The notes beneath the pieces are model-generated. The model had not been told where the DNA came from, searched no databases, and saw only the letters and a program-made list of their open reading frames with translations. DNA of 64,000 nt, taken from NCBI RefSeq assembly GCF_000949295.1, contig NZ_JXYS01000026.1:1-64000 (forward strand), in the 5' to 3' direction. The stretch is from Acidithrix ferrooxidans (lineage in GTDB: Bacteria > Actinomycetota > Acidimicrobiia > Acidimicrobiales > Acidimicrobiaceae). A program made the position numbers and the translations under genes. This document shows, in pieces, positions 16,432 through 25,387 of this stretch (the first letter of the stretch is position 1; each line of letters opens with the position of its first letter).

Positions 16432-17256
16432 ATGGTTGATGGTAGGTTCCCCAACGACGAGATCTTCAAGAATCCGTTGGATCCCGGAAAAAGGCCGAAG
16501 CATCTTAGTCCTAACCCTTCTCGTTCCCGTTTGGGTAAGGTGGGAGTCTCCTCCGGATCAGCCGTTACAGGGGTAGCTATCTTGGCCTTTATAGCCCTTT
16601 TAGCCTTTGGCATACCCAATATTAACGCTTCGTCAAGTCGAACAACAACAACCAGCACCGTGCTGTCGGCCGCTCCACCTCTCCAACCTTCGCCTACGAT
16701 TGTTTCCGCCTCCCCGTCGTCTTCGTCATCTAAATCGAGCGTTCAAAGTGGTACTTCATCGGTTTCCTCCGTAGCTGGAGGTGCCAAAGATTCTGCGCCT
16801 ACGACCTTGCCACAGCATGCAACCACTTCTTCTCCAAGAGTTGCATCCTCCCCGACAACTACTGGAATTTTGGGCTCAACTCGAGGGGCATCATCGAGAT
16901 CTACCTCTCCGACTACCTCTCCGACTACTTCTCTTGCGGCTGGGGTTAATCCGGCGAACGCCTTGATAACGGTAAGGGTTGCCAACGCAACATCGGTTGC
17001 GGGAGCAGCTGGTACGATAACTTCCAAGTTGGCGGCGCTTGGCTTTAATGTTTTAGCTCCCACAAATGCAGGAGCGTCAAATCTGAGCACAACTACGGTC
17101 TATTATTATTCGGGTTTTGTTGTAGCGGGTCAGGCTGTTGCTAGGATTTTGGGTCTTCCAGCCTCTGATGCCGTTCCATATTCGACCCAAGCTCCAATCG
17201 GCGCTGCAAGTCCTTCAGATATAAACGTTGTGTTAGGCTCAGACATTGCTGGATGA
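16432..17256 (+). CDS. Membrane-anchored protein with LytR C-terminal domain
   Basis: A 274-residue protein with a cytoplasmic basic leader, one membrane segment (about residues 43-63, VAILAFIALLAFGIP), a long Ser/Thr/Pro linker (about 65-175) and a C-terminal LytR_C-like domain (about 178-272: ITVRVANAT...LAALGFNVLAPTNA...VYYYSGFVVAGQAVARIL). Such domains accompany cell-wall proteins, though their role is unclear. GGGGGAAG precedes the ATG. Short duplications in the linker (TCTCCGACTAC repeated near 16907-16930) show slippage. Its end overlaps the otsB start by 11 bp, an odd pairing. Confidence 0.75.
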   Translation: MVDGRFPNDEIFKNPLDPGKRPKHLSPNPSRSRLGKVGVSSGSAVTGVAILAFIALLAFGIPNINASSSRTTTTSTVLSAAPPLQPSPTIVSASPSSSSSKSSVQSGTSSVSSVAGGAKDSAPTTLPQHATTSSPRVASSPTTTGILGSTRGASSRSTSPTTSPTTSLAAGVNPANALITVRVANATSVAGAAGTITSKLAALGFNVLAPTNAGASNLSTTTVYYYSGFVVAGQAVARILGLPASDAVPYSTQAPIGAASPSDINVVLGSDIAG

Positions 17257-18067
17257 CCTAGATGCGGTGCTTTTGGAATTTGCCAATGCATCAAGAACTG
17301 TGGGTGAGTCGGTAGGCTTTATCTTCGATTTCGATGGCACCTTGGCGCCTATTGTTGAATCGCCATCTAAGGCTCGAATGCACCCTCTCTTCGTCCCATT
17401 GCTGAGAAGGATAATTTCTTCGTATGATCTAGCAATTGTCTCGGGTAGGCCGATAGATTTTCTCCTCGAGCAGTTCAAATTTTTAGCTTCGCAAACGAGT
17501 AATTTTCGGGTTCGTCTCTTTGGCCACTATGGCTTTGAAAGTTCTGATTTAGAGGGTCTCTCGATTGAGCGTCGAGTGATCCCTGCTGGAGAATTGGAGA
17601 AACTAGAGGAATTTAGGAATCGATGGAAGCGCATGAGCTTCCCCGAAGTTGCCTTTGAGGATAAGGGAGTCTCTTTTGGTCTTCACTATCGAGGCGCCCC
17701 ACAGATACGCCAGCCTTTGGGCGCATGGATCTCTCAAGAGCTCGCACAACTGCAAGGATTGATAATTCGTCCCGGCAAGATGGTCTTTGAAGTTGCTCCA
17801 GCATCAATGCCATCCAAAGAAGTCGTCGTAAATGAGTTGCTTAGCTTTACTCCGAGGGTTGTATTTAGTGGTGATGACTATGGAGATCTGGGAGTCTTTA
17901 GATTGCTACGCCTCGATAACTACTCGAAGCGATGCTTGTCTATCCTTGTGGCGAATGCAAGTGAGACCCCAGACGAATTGGCCGAGACGTGCGATTTAAA
18001 GACACAGTCGCCTGCTGAATTGGCTTTGGTTATCGATCGATTACTGGGGCTTTTGGACCAAAGCTAA
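17246..18067 (+). CDS. otsB: Trehalose-6-phosphate phosphatase
   Basis: Dephosphorylates trehalose 6-phosphate. A HAD-superfamily enzyme of 273 residues: motif I FDFDGTLAPI (nucleophile Asp at about residue 29), motif II in AIVSGRP (about 70), motif III lysine in the SKEVV area and motif IV in FSGDDYGDLGVFR (about 210). The TTG at 17246 overlaps the preceding gene by 11 bp; a GTG at 17270 is an alternative start. otsA, the partner synthase, is the convergent gene directly downstream, so the two trehalose steps sit tail to tail. Confidence 0.9.
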   Translation: MLDDLDAVLLEFANASRTVGESVGFIFDFDGTLAPIVESPSKARMHPLFVPLLRRIISSYDLAIVSGRPIDFLLEQFKFLASQTSNFRVRLFGHYGFESSDLEGLSIERRVIPAGELEKLEEFRNRWKRMSFPEVAFEDKGVSFGLHYRGAPQIRQPLGAWISQELAQLQGLIIRPGKMVFEVAPASMPSKEVVVNELLSFTPRVVFSGDDYGDLGVFRLLRLDNYSKRCLSILVANASETPDELAETCDLKTQSPAELALVIDRLLGLLDQS

Positions 18068-18082
18068 CTAGTTAAAAGCCCC
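18046..18082. terminator. Hairpin between convergent otsB and otsA
   Basis: GGGGCTTTT (18046-18054) pairs with AAAAGCCCC (18074-18082) across a 19-base loop that contains the otsB stop codon and the palindrome AACTAGTT. The A/T flanks of the stem would let it work on either strand. The long loop makes it weaker than the other terminators in the window. Confidence 0.5.
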
Positions 18083-18109
18083 AGGATGTTGTGATGGCTT
18101 TGCTTTTAC

Positions 18110-19510
18110 CTAAGGTGCATTGAACCAATTGATCTGGTTAGAAAGCCACAACTGTGGATTGAACTCTAGGAATCGAGTTTTCAAATGCGAGTTGTGAGAC
18201 TTTCTTTGTTCTTTGTTGAGCGCAAGCGACTGCGAGATTGCAAGAGCTGTCTCTTTGATATCGAATGGGTTGACGAGGGGGATGATCTCGGAAACGATCT
18301 CAGCAACTCCGGCGTTTTTGGAAAGGACCAGTACTCCATCGTGCTCGTTCAGTATTGTGCCCTCGCTTGCGACTAAGTTGAGGCCATCCCTGATTGGATT
18401 GACCAATAAGACGTCGTAGCTTCGAAGGATTGCTAACGATAGGGCAAAATTATCTTCCGAGAAAAGTACGATTGGGTCGCTCTCCAACTCTATCTTAAGC
18501 GGTCGTGCCAATTCACGGAGGTACTTATTGGCGCTTTCAACCTTTTCGTGGACCTCTCTGGCGTATTCGCCATAGTCAGGAATAGCCTCCCGGCTCGGGT
18601 AGCAGTTTGCAAAGTGCACTGTGGTAGCTAGAAGGTACGGATAGAACTTATACATCTCAACTATTGAATCGATTCCCCGGAGGATATTCTTGGATGGCTC
18701 CATCCTGTCTATTCGTGCAATTATTCTCCGTCCGTTAGCCAAGGCCCCTAATTTGTCTGCTGCCTCTTCAACTTGGGGCGTGTTGCCTAAGTTGACTATG
18801 TCGATAGCGTCGGTACCGAGTGGGTTAACCCAAGAATGTTTGGCCCGGTTTGCCCCAAAGGAACTTACGCAGTCTAAGTAATTTTGCTGCCATTTGGCAG
18901 CGTGAAAGCCAAGATGATCAAGGTTTGAAAGCGATTCTAGAATTTGTTTTGCTATCTCATTAGGAAGGACGTCAAGTTCAGACGGAGACGAAAATGGTGT
19001 ATGTAAGAACATCGCCAGGGAGGAGTCAGGCCGAAGTGGTGCAAGAAAGTGTGCCACCATGAACATGTGGTAGTCCTGAAGGATAATCCGCGCTCCTTTT
19101 GGAGCGATTTCAGCGACACTTTTGGCAATTTCGCTGGAGTACTCGAGGTACTTTTTCCAACTTAAGTAAAAGACACTGTCGAAGGAGGGATTTCTTGAGG
19201 TTTGGAACATTCCATGGGTGAGATACCAAAGAACCTTATTGGAGATGTCGTTATAGGCGGCGTCGTAAACGTCAGGGGCTACTTCAATTGGCTCTAGCCC
19301 TTGCATGAATCTGCCAAAGAGACCATGGCTCTGTGCGTCGAGTTCGGCTTGGGATGAGATCGGAAAGCACCATTTTATGGCGCCATCTTGTGCCAGAGGG
19401 CTAAGCGCGCTCACAAGTCCGCCGCCGCCCCGTGAGAGAATAACATCCCCGCTGGGAGTGACTTTGGCCGAAGCGGGACCACGATTTGAAACGATAACTA
19501 ATGGATCCAT
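18110..19510 (-). CDS. otsA: Alpha,alpha-trehalose-phosphate synthase (GT20)
   Basis: Makes trehalose 6-phosphate from UDP-glucose and glucose 6-phosphate. The 466-residue glycosyltransferase shows LVIVSNRGPAS at the start, GGGGLVSAL (about residues 28-36), ILQDYHMFMVAHFL, RIDRMEPSKNILRGIDS and the C-terminal DGLNLVASEGTILN block that binds the nucleotide sugar. AGGGG lies just before the ATG. It is convergent with otsB and divergent from glycerate kinase. Confidence 0.92.
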   Translation of the reverse strand: MDPLVIVSNRGPASAKVTPSGDVILSRGGGGLVSALSPLAQDGAIKWCFPISSQAELDAQSHGLFGRFMQGLEPIEVAPDVYDAAYNDISNKVLWYLTHGMFQTSRNPSFDSVFYLSWKKYLEYSSEIAKSVAEIAPKGARIILQDYHMFMVAHFLAPLRPDSSLAMFLHTPFSSPSELDVLPNEIAKQILESLSNLDHLGFHAAKWQQNYLDCVSSFGANRAKHSWVNPLGTDAIDIVNLGNTPQVEEAADKLGALANGRRIIARIDRMEPSKNILRGIDSIVEMYKFYPYLLATTVHFANCYPSREAIPDYGEYAREVHEKVESANKYLRELARPLKIELESDPIVLFSEDNFALSLAILRSYDVLLVNPIRDGLNLVASEGTILNEHDGVLVLSKNAGVAEIVSEIIPLVNPFDIKETALAISQSLALNKEQRKSHNSHLKTRFLEFNPQLWLSNQINWFNAP

Positions 19511-19641
19511 ATCCCCTAAAAGCTAGTGCAATCACCACTCGATCCATTCGCAAACGCAATTGAGGTTCAATTTATTAAAAGCACGACACACTAGTGACTC
19601 GAACCACGAATGTCATTTTGGAATCGAATAGCCTTAGATGA

Positions 19642-20640
19642 GTGAAGGTTTTGATTCTTCCTGACAAGTTTCGTGGCACTTTGACTTCAGGTGACTTTAT
19701 TGAAGTGGCGACAGCAGCTTTGACCCCACGCCATAGTGTGATCGCAAGGCAGATCTCCGATGGCGGGGAAGGACTTTTAGAGGCAGTTGGTGGTAGATCG
19801 CGCCCCTTGGTGGTAAGAGGTCCGCTAGGGAAAGATGTCGAATCCCGTTACCATCTGCTTCGAAATGGCGACGCAGTTGTTGAGATGGCACTGGCCTCAG
19901 GGCTGGCACTTATCGGCGGGGCAACAAAAAATGATCCTATTGCAGCTTCTACCTATGGGACAGGGCAGCTTATTAGGGCTGCGATCGAGGACGGTGCTAC
20001 TCATATTGTGGTGGGCTGTGGTGGATCGGCAACAACCGATGGAGGCTGGGGCGCGCTTGTGGCGTTGGGGCCAAAGATCGATCTTCCAGGCTTGAAATTG
20101 ACTGCGTTGGTTGACGTAGAGACGCCTTTTTTGGATGCACCGGCTGACTTTGCTCCCCAAAAAGGGGCCACGCCTCTAGAGGTTCGGTTTTTGGAGCGAC
20201 GTCAGCTGGCTATTGCCGGTCAACTTTTGGATCGATTCGGAAGAAGTCCCCTTGGTCTTCCCAAGACGGGCGCCGCAGGTGGGCTTGCTGGAATGCTCTA
20301 TTGCGCCGGGGGTGACCTTGAACTTGGCTTTGATTACTTGAGCGAGCTTCTTGGCCTAGAGGAGCTGATATTGGAGGCAGACTTAGTCCTAACGGGCGAG
20401 GGGTGCTTGGACAATGAGAGTTTCAACGGCAAGGTGGTTGGGCGAATCATCGAGAGATGTACCTACCTGTCTCGCAGGATTGTAGTAGTCGTTGGAATGA
20501 TTGCGAGTGATTTTGATCGCAATCATTTAAGTGAGGGTGTCGAACTTGTCTCTTTGGCAGAACGCTACGGCGAGGATCGATCTATTATCCATACCAAAGA
20601 ATGCTTGAGAGATGCCATTGGCGCCGTCTCGTTAGACTAG
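19642..20640 (+). CDS. Glycerate kinase
   Basis: Phosphorylates glycerate for entry into glycolysis or serine synthesis. The 332-residue protein starts with VLILPDKFRGTLTS, then ARQISDGGEGLLEA and a VGCGGSATTDGGWGAL motif (about residues 122-138), the pattern of the GarK/GlxK family. Which carbon is phosphorylated is not readable. The GTG start at 19642 follows a 131-bp gap from otsA. It is somewhat shorter than typical members of around 370-380 residues. Confidence 0.88.
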   Translation: MKVLILPDKFRGTLTSGDFIEVATAALTPRHSVIARQISDGGEGLLEAVGGRSRPLVVRGPLGKDVESRYHLLRNGDAVVEMALASGLALIGGATKNDPIAASTYGTGQLIRAAIEDGATHIVVGCGGSATTDGGWGALVALGPKIDLPGLKLTALVDVETPFLDAPADFAPQKGATPLEVRFLERRQLAIAGQLLDRFGRSPLGLPKTGAAGGLAGMLYCAGGDLELGFDYLSELLGLEELILEADLVLTGEGCLDNESFNGKVVGRIIERCTYLSRRIVVVVGMIASDFDRNHLSEGVELVSLAERYGEDRSIIHTKECLRDAIGAVSLD

Positions 20641-20815
20641 CTCGCTTTTGAGGTTTTGGATCTAGGGTTTTATGCCATCTTTGATGTTTGTCTCAGCTCA
20701 TTTGCGTGAATCGAGAGGCTTTTTAGATCGTTTTTGAGGCATCTTTCCATGGAGGTATAGTGTGCATCATTTGCCAAATCAGGCAGTAAACTATTTGGTC
20801 AAATAAAACTAAATG

Positions 20816-20896
20816 TCATCCAGAGCGGTTGAGGGACGGGCCCGAAGAAACCGCGGCAACCAGTGTTAATACCAGGTGCCAATGCCCGACCGATGA
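20816..20896 (+). promoter_or_regulatory. SAM-clan riboswitch, compact P4-less form
   Basis: The SAM-I core is recognisable. P2a is GCGGTT (20825-20830)/AACCGC (20849-20854). P2b is GGG (20833-20835)/CCC (20841-20843) with loop ACGGG. P3 is GGCAACC (20855-20861)/GGTGCC (20875-20880). P1 is TCATC (20816-20820)/GATGA (20892-20896). Loop CGGG (20837-20840) can form the pseudoknot with CCCG (20885-20888). No room is left for the P4 hairpin of SAM-I, so it fits SAM-IV or the SAM-I/IV variant better. The Shine-Dalgarno GAGGAGG (20895-20901) shares two bases with P1, pointing to control of translation initiation. Confidence 0.85.
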
Positions 20897-20910
20897 GGAG
20901 GTAGACGTAC

Positions 20911-22158
20911 TTGTCATACGTAAAATCATTGACCTGTAAAGAGTGCGGTCAGAATTACGAGGCTAAGGCGTATCACGTATGTGAATTTTGCTTTGGACCT
21001 CTTGAGGTTAGTTACGACTACGATGCGATCTCTCGTTCTATATCTCGTGAATCAATTGCAAGCGGACCGCTTTCGATTTGGCGCTATCGTGATCTTCTTC
21101 CCGTAGAGGGGAGCGACTATGTCTCATTAGGGGCAGGATTTACACCGCTGGTTCGAGCTGAACGTCTGGGGAGGGCCCTTGGCCTAGATGACCTTTGGAT
21201 CAAGAATGACACCTTGAATCCGACTGGATCTTTCAAGGATCGTGTAGTTTCAGTTGCATTAACTAGAGCTCGAGAACTCGGATTAAAGGTCGCCGCCTGT
21301 GCGTCGACTGGAAATTTGGCTAACTCCGTAGCAGCGCACGCAGCCTGGGCGAATATGGACTCTTACGTCTTTGTGCCAGCCAATTTGGAGCGAGCTAAAA
21401 TTATTACTACCGCCATCTACGGCGGCAACTTAATTGCAATTGATGGAAACTATGACGATGTAAATCGACTCTGTGCAGAGATTGCATCTGAAGTTCCAGA
21501 TTGGGCTTTTGTCAATGTAAATGTTCGAACCTATTACTCTGAAGGCTCTAAAACTCTAGCCTTTGAAGTTGCAGAGCAGCTTGGCTGGCAAAGTCCTGAC
21601 CATGTTGTTGTTCCGGTTGCATCTGGAAGTCAGCTGACAAAGATCCACAAGGGGTTCAACGAGCTCTATCGCGTAGGCCTCTTGGATAAGGAACCTAAGG
21701 TCAGGATATCTGGAGCTCAGGCCGCCGGGTGTTCACCGGTGGCATCGGCATTTGATCAAGGCGTGGATGTTATTCGCCCAGTGAAACCAGATACAATCGC
21801 TAAATCGCTAGCGATTGGTAATCCAGCAGATGGCTACTATGCGTTAGATATTGTGCGAAAGACCGGCGGAGCCTTTGGATCGGTAAGCGATGATGAAATT
21901 TTAGATGGTATCCGGCTTCTAGCACGAACTGAGGGAATCTTCGCAGAGACCGCAGGTGGTGTAACTATCGCGACGTTAGCCAAGTTGGTCAAGGCGGGCG
22001 TTGTGCAAAAGGGGGAAAAGACCGTTGCTTACGTGACAGGCAATGGCCTAAAGACTGTAGAGGCGTTGGCCCCCACGACGGGTCCCACCATCACAGTTGG
22101 CCCCTCACTCGATGGGTTTTTTGATTTTTTAAATTCACAAAGAAGGAGCTCAAAATAA
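20911..22158 (+). CDS. thrC: Threonine synthase-like PLP enzyme
   Basis: A fold-type II PLP enzyme of 415 residues. It has an N-terminal zinc-ribbon pattern (CKECG...CEFCFG, about residues 9-30), the PLP lysine in NPTGSFKDRV (about residue 108), the ASTGNLANS phosphate-neighbour loop and a C-terminal VTGNGLKT block. By sequence it converts O-phosphohomoserine to threonine. The context is odd for that role: a SAM riboswitch controls it and a CysO-like sulfur carrier overlaps its stop by one base. A threonine biosynthetic gene is not expected to respond to SAM, so it may instead accept a carrier thiocarboxylate as nucleophile to make homocysteine. That is inference; plain threonine synthase remains possible. 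Confidence 0.85.
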   Translation: MSYVKSLTCKECGQNYEAKAYHVCEFCFGPLEVSYDYDAISRSISRESIASGPLSIWRYRDLLPVEGSDYVSLGAGFTPLVRAERLGRALGLDDLWIKNDTLNPTGSFKDRVVSVALTRARELGLKVAACASTGNLANSVAAHAAWANMDSYVFVPANLERAKIITTAIYGGNLIAIDGNYDDVNRLCAEIASEVPDWAFVNVNVRTYYSEGSKTLAFEVAEQLGWQSPDHVVVPVASGSQLTKIHKGFNELYRVGLLDKEPKVRISGAQAAGCSPVASAFDQGVDVIRPVKPDTIAKSLAIGNPADGYYALDIVRKTGGAFGSVSDDEILDGIRLLARTEGIFAETAGGVTIATLAKLVKAGVVQKGEKTVAYVTGNGLKTVEALAPTTGPTITVGPSLDGFFDFLNSQRRSSK

Positions 22159-22439
22159 TGGCTATTACGGTTCGTGTACCTACTCAACTTAGAAGTCTTA
22201 CTAACGGTGTGTCAGAGGTAACAGTAAATGGCGAAAATGTAGGTGAAGCACTAGCCGATCTAGGAGATCAATTTCCGGGATTGAGTGATCGTATCTTTGA
22301 TGATTCAGGTGCGATCCGGAGATTCGTCAATATCTTTTTGGCCGATGAAGATGTGCGATTTCTCGATGGCCCACAAACCAAGGTGAGCGATTCCCAAGTT
22401 ATCTCAATAGTGCCAGCGGTGGCTGGCGGTGCTTTTTGA
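22158..22439 (+). CDS. CysO/ThiS/MoaD-family sulfur-carrier protein
   Basis: A 93-residue ubiquitin-fold protein close in pattern to mycobacterial CysO: VTVNGENVGEALADL, then the RRFVNIFLADEDVRFLDG block and the C-terminal IVPAVAGGAF. Carriers of this family are adenylated and thiocarboxylated on a terminal Gly-Gly. Here Ala-Phe follows the di-glycine, so the protein as encoded cannot be activated until two residues are removed, as reported for QbsE and for HcyS-Ala, where a JAMM-type peptidase trims the tail. No such peptidase is seen in the window. The ATG overlaps the thrC stop by one base, so the two are co-translated under the riboswitch. Confidence 0.9.
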   Translation: MAITVRVPTQLRSLTNGVSEVTVNGENVGEALADLGDQFPGLSDRIFDDSGAIRRFVNIFLADEDVRFLDGPQTKVSDSQVISIVPAVAGGAF

Positions 22440-22791
22440 CCTTGATTGTCAAGCATTGAGATTCAGATCGAGTTGCTTTGAGATTTGTGGCCTTGAGCGG
22501 CCTTGAGCGGCCTTGAGCGAAGAATTTCTGACTCTCTTGGGTGATTAAAGATCCAGGCACATGGAAGGTACCATGGTGATCCATAGTTCCTATCTCAGAA
22601 CCTTCGGCGTTGTTATCAACTTTTTTAGGTAAGTTCCATGGTGGCAATGGGTGTCGCATGCCAGTGGTGTGGGTGAAGTTGTAAGCACCACTGGGATTTA
22701 GTCGGTTTTGCAGTGTCGGTTGCACATATCTAGATTTCAGAGGAAGTAGCGTTGGCGAGCTTTTATTAGAGAAAGCTACATTAAATTTTAA
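22440..22791. other. Intergenic region before groEL, with 10-bp tandem repeat
   Basis: 352 bp without a supported gene. CCTTGAGCGG is repeated at 22491-22500 and 22501-22510, with a near copy at 22511-22520. The groEL promoter should lie near 22750-22790; TTGGCG (22752-22757) and TACATT (22777-22782) are a weak candidate pair with 19-bp spacing. Confidence 0.45.
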
Positions 22792-22818
22792 TTAGCACTC
22801 TAGTATTGAGAGTGCTAA
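22792..22818 (+). promoter_or_regulatory. CIRCE element (HrcA operator)
   Basis: A perfect TTAGCACTC (22792-22800) - 9 bp - GAGTGCTAA (22810-22818) inverted repeat, the canonical CIRCE operator bound by the heat-shock repressor HrcA, 27 bp upstream of the groEL start. hrcA itself is not in this window. Confidence 0.97.
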
Positions 22819-22845
22819 ACGGTGACCCAATGGAGGGAGCAATAA

Positions 22846-24465
<1,620 letters not shown>

Positions 24466-24515
24466 GAGTAGCTCAAGTGCTTTTTTGAGCGCTTCTTTAT
24501 TCGAAATTACTTGAT

Positions 24516-24560
24516 CTTTGTGGGTAGGAACTTGTTTGTTCCTACCCACAAAGTCTTTTT
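24516..24560 (+). terminator. Rho-independent terminator after groEL
   Basis: A perfect 16-bp stem (24516-24531 with 24538-24553) and six-base loop TTGTTT, followed by TCTTTTT. It begins 50 bp after the groEL stop. Confidence 0.95.
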
Positions 24561-24668
24561 AACTTTGATTGATTTTTCAGCAGAATTACAGTAAATGCCA
24601 CTATCTATTAGTGTGCAGGGTTGAGTATCGTTGAGTTATGATATTCGACACAAGGGTTTCGGAAAAGG

Positions 24669-25382
24669 TTGAATTTGTCCGACTATAGGATCCGCAAGGT
24701 GACAAAGAAGTTTTTGCCGCTACGGCCCCTATGGCGCCCACTGTTTGGCGTGGGTCTATTTGGCCTGGCCCCAGTAATATTGAGCGCATGTGGTTCTAGC
24801 TTTGGGTTCTATAACTTCAAAAGCGCGGCTGGCGCCGATATGTACTTTAAGGTTCCATCGAATTGGACCGACTTTGGACCAAGGCAAGTCTTTTCTACTA
24901 CCCAGACGACGATCTCTCAAAGTCAACTGTCGGCTATCGAGACGGGTAACTGGGCGAATGTATTCACGGCGCAGAAAATTAGCAACATAGCCAATTTGAA
25001 CGGTGTCTTTTCTAATCAGCCTTTTGGAATCAGCCAAGCCACAAAACTTTCTGCGAGCCAGCGAGACACCTTCTCATTGGCCGGTATGAGGAAGTTGTTG
25101 TTGCCAGTTGACCCGCTCTCTTCGAGTAATACATACTCTGGGGCAACATATTCGTCACAAAGTTATAGTGAATTTGTGACACCATCGGGAATGCGGGGGT
25201 CGAAGATGCTTGTTTACATAAAGCAAGCTGGGAAGCCCACCGCAGTGCTAGATCAGGTCGCCGAAGTTGATTCCGGAACAAATTGGGTCTACCTAATTGG
25301 CGTTGGATGCGATTTGACGTGTTACAAAGCTAATAAGGCAACGATCAATGTAATAGTTAACTCTTGGAATGTTAGGAGCTGA
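24669..25382 (+). CDS. Predicted lipoprotein of unknown function
   Basis: A 237-residue protein with a basic leader, hydrophobic segment and lipobox LSAC (cysteine at about residue 41), followed by a soluble extracytoplasmic domain containing DMYFKVPSNWTDFGP, a pattern reminiscent of small secreted domains but not a family I can name. GGAAAAGG precedes two possible TTG starts (24669, 24675); the second gives better spacing. It ends two bases before the earliest start (TTG 25385) of the FtsH-like protease gene, so the two are probably co-expressed; a role as a periplasmic-side partner or substrate of the protease is only a guess. Confidence 0.6.
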   Translation: MNLSDYRIRKVTKKFLPLRPLWRPLFGVGLFGLAPVILSACGSSFGFYNFKSAAGADMYFKVPSNWTDFGPRQVFSTTQTTISQSQLSAIETGNWANVFTAQKISNIANLNGVFSNQPFGISQATKLSASQRDTFSLAGMRKLLLPVDPLSSSNTYSGATYSSQSYSEFVTPSGMRGSKMLVYIKQAGKPTAVLDQVAEVDSGTNWVYLIGVGCDLTCYKANKATINVIVNSWNVRS

Positions 25383-25387
25383 AATTG

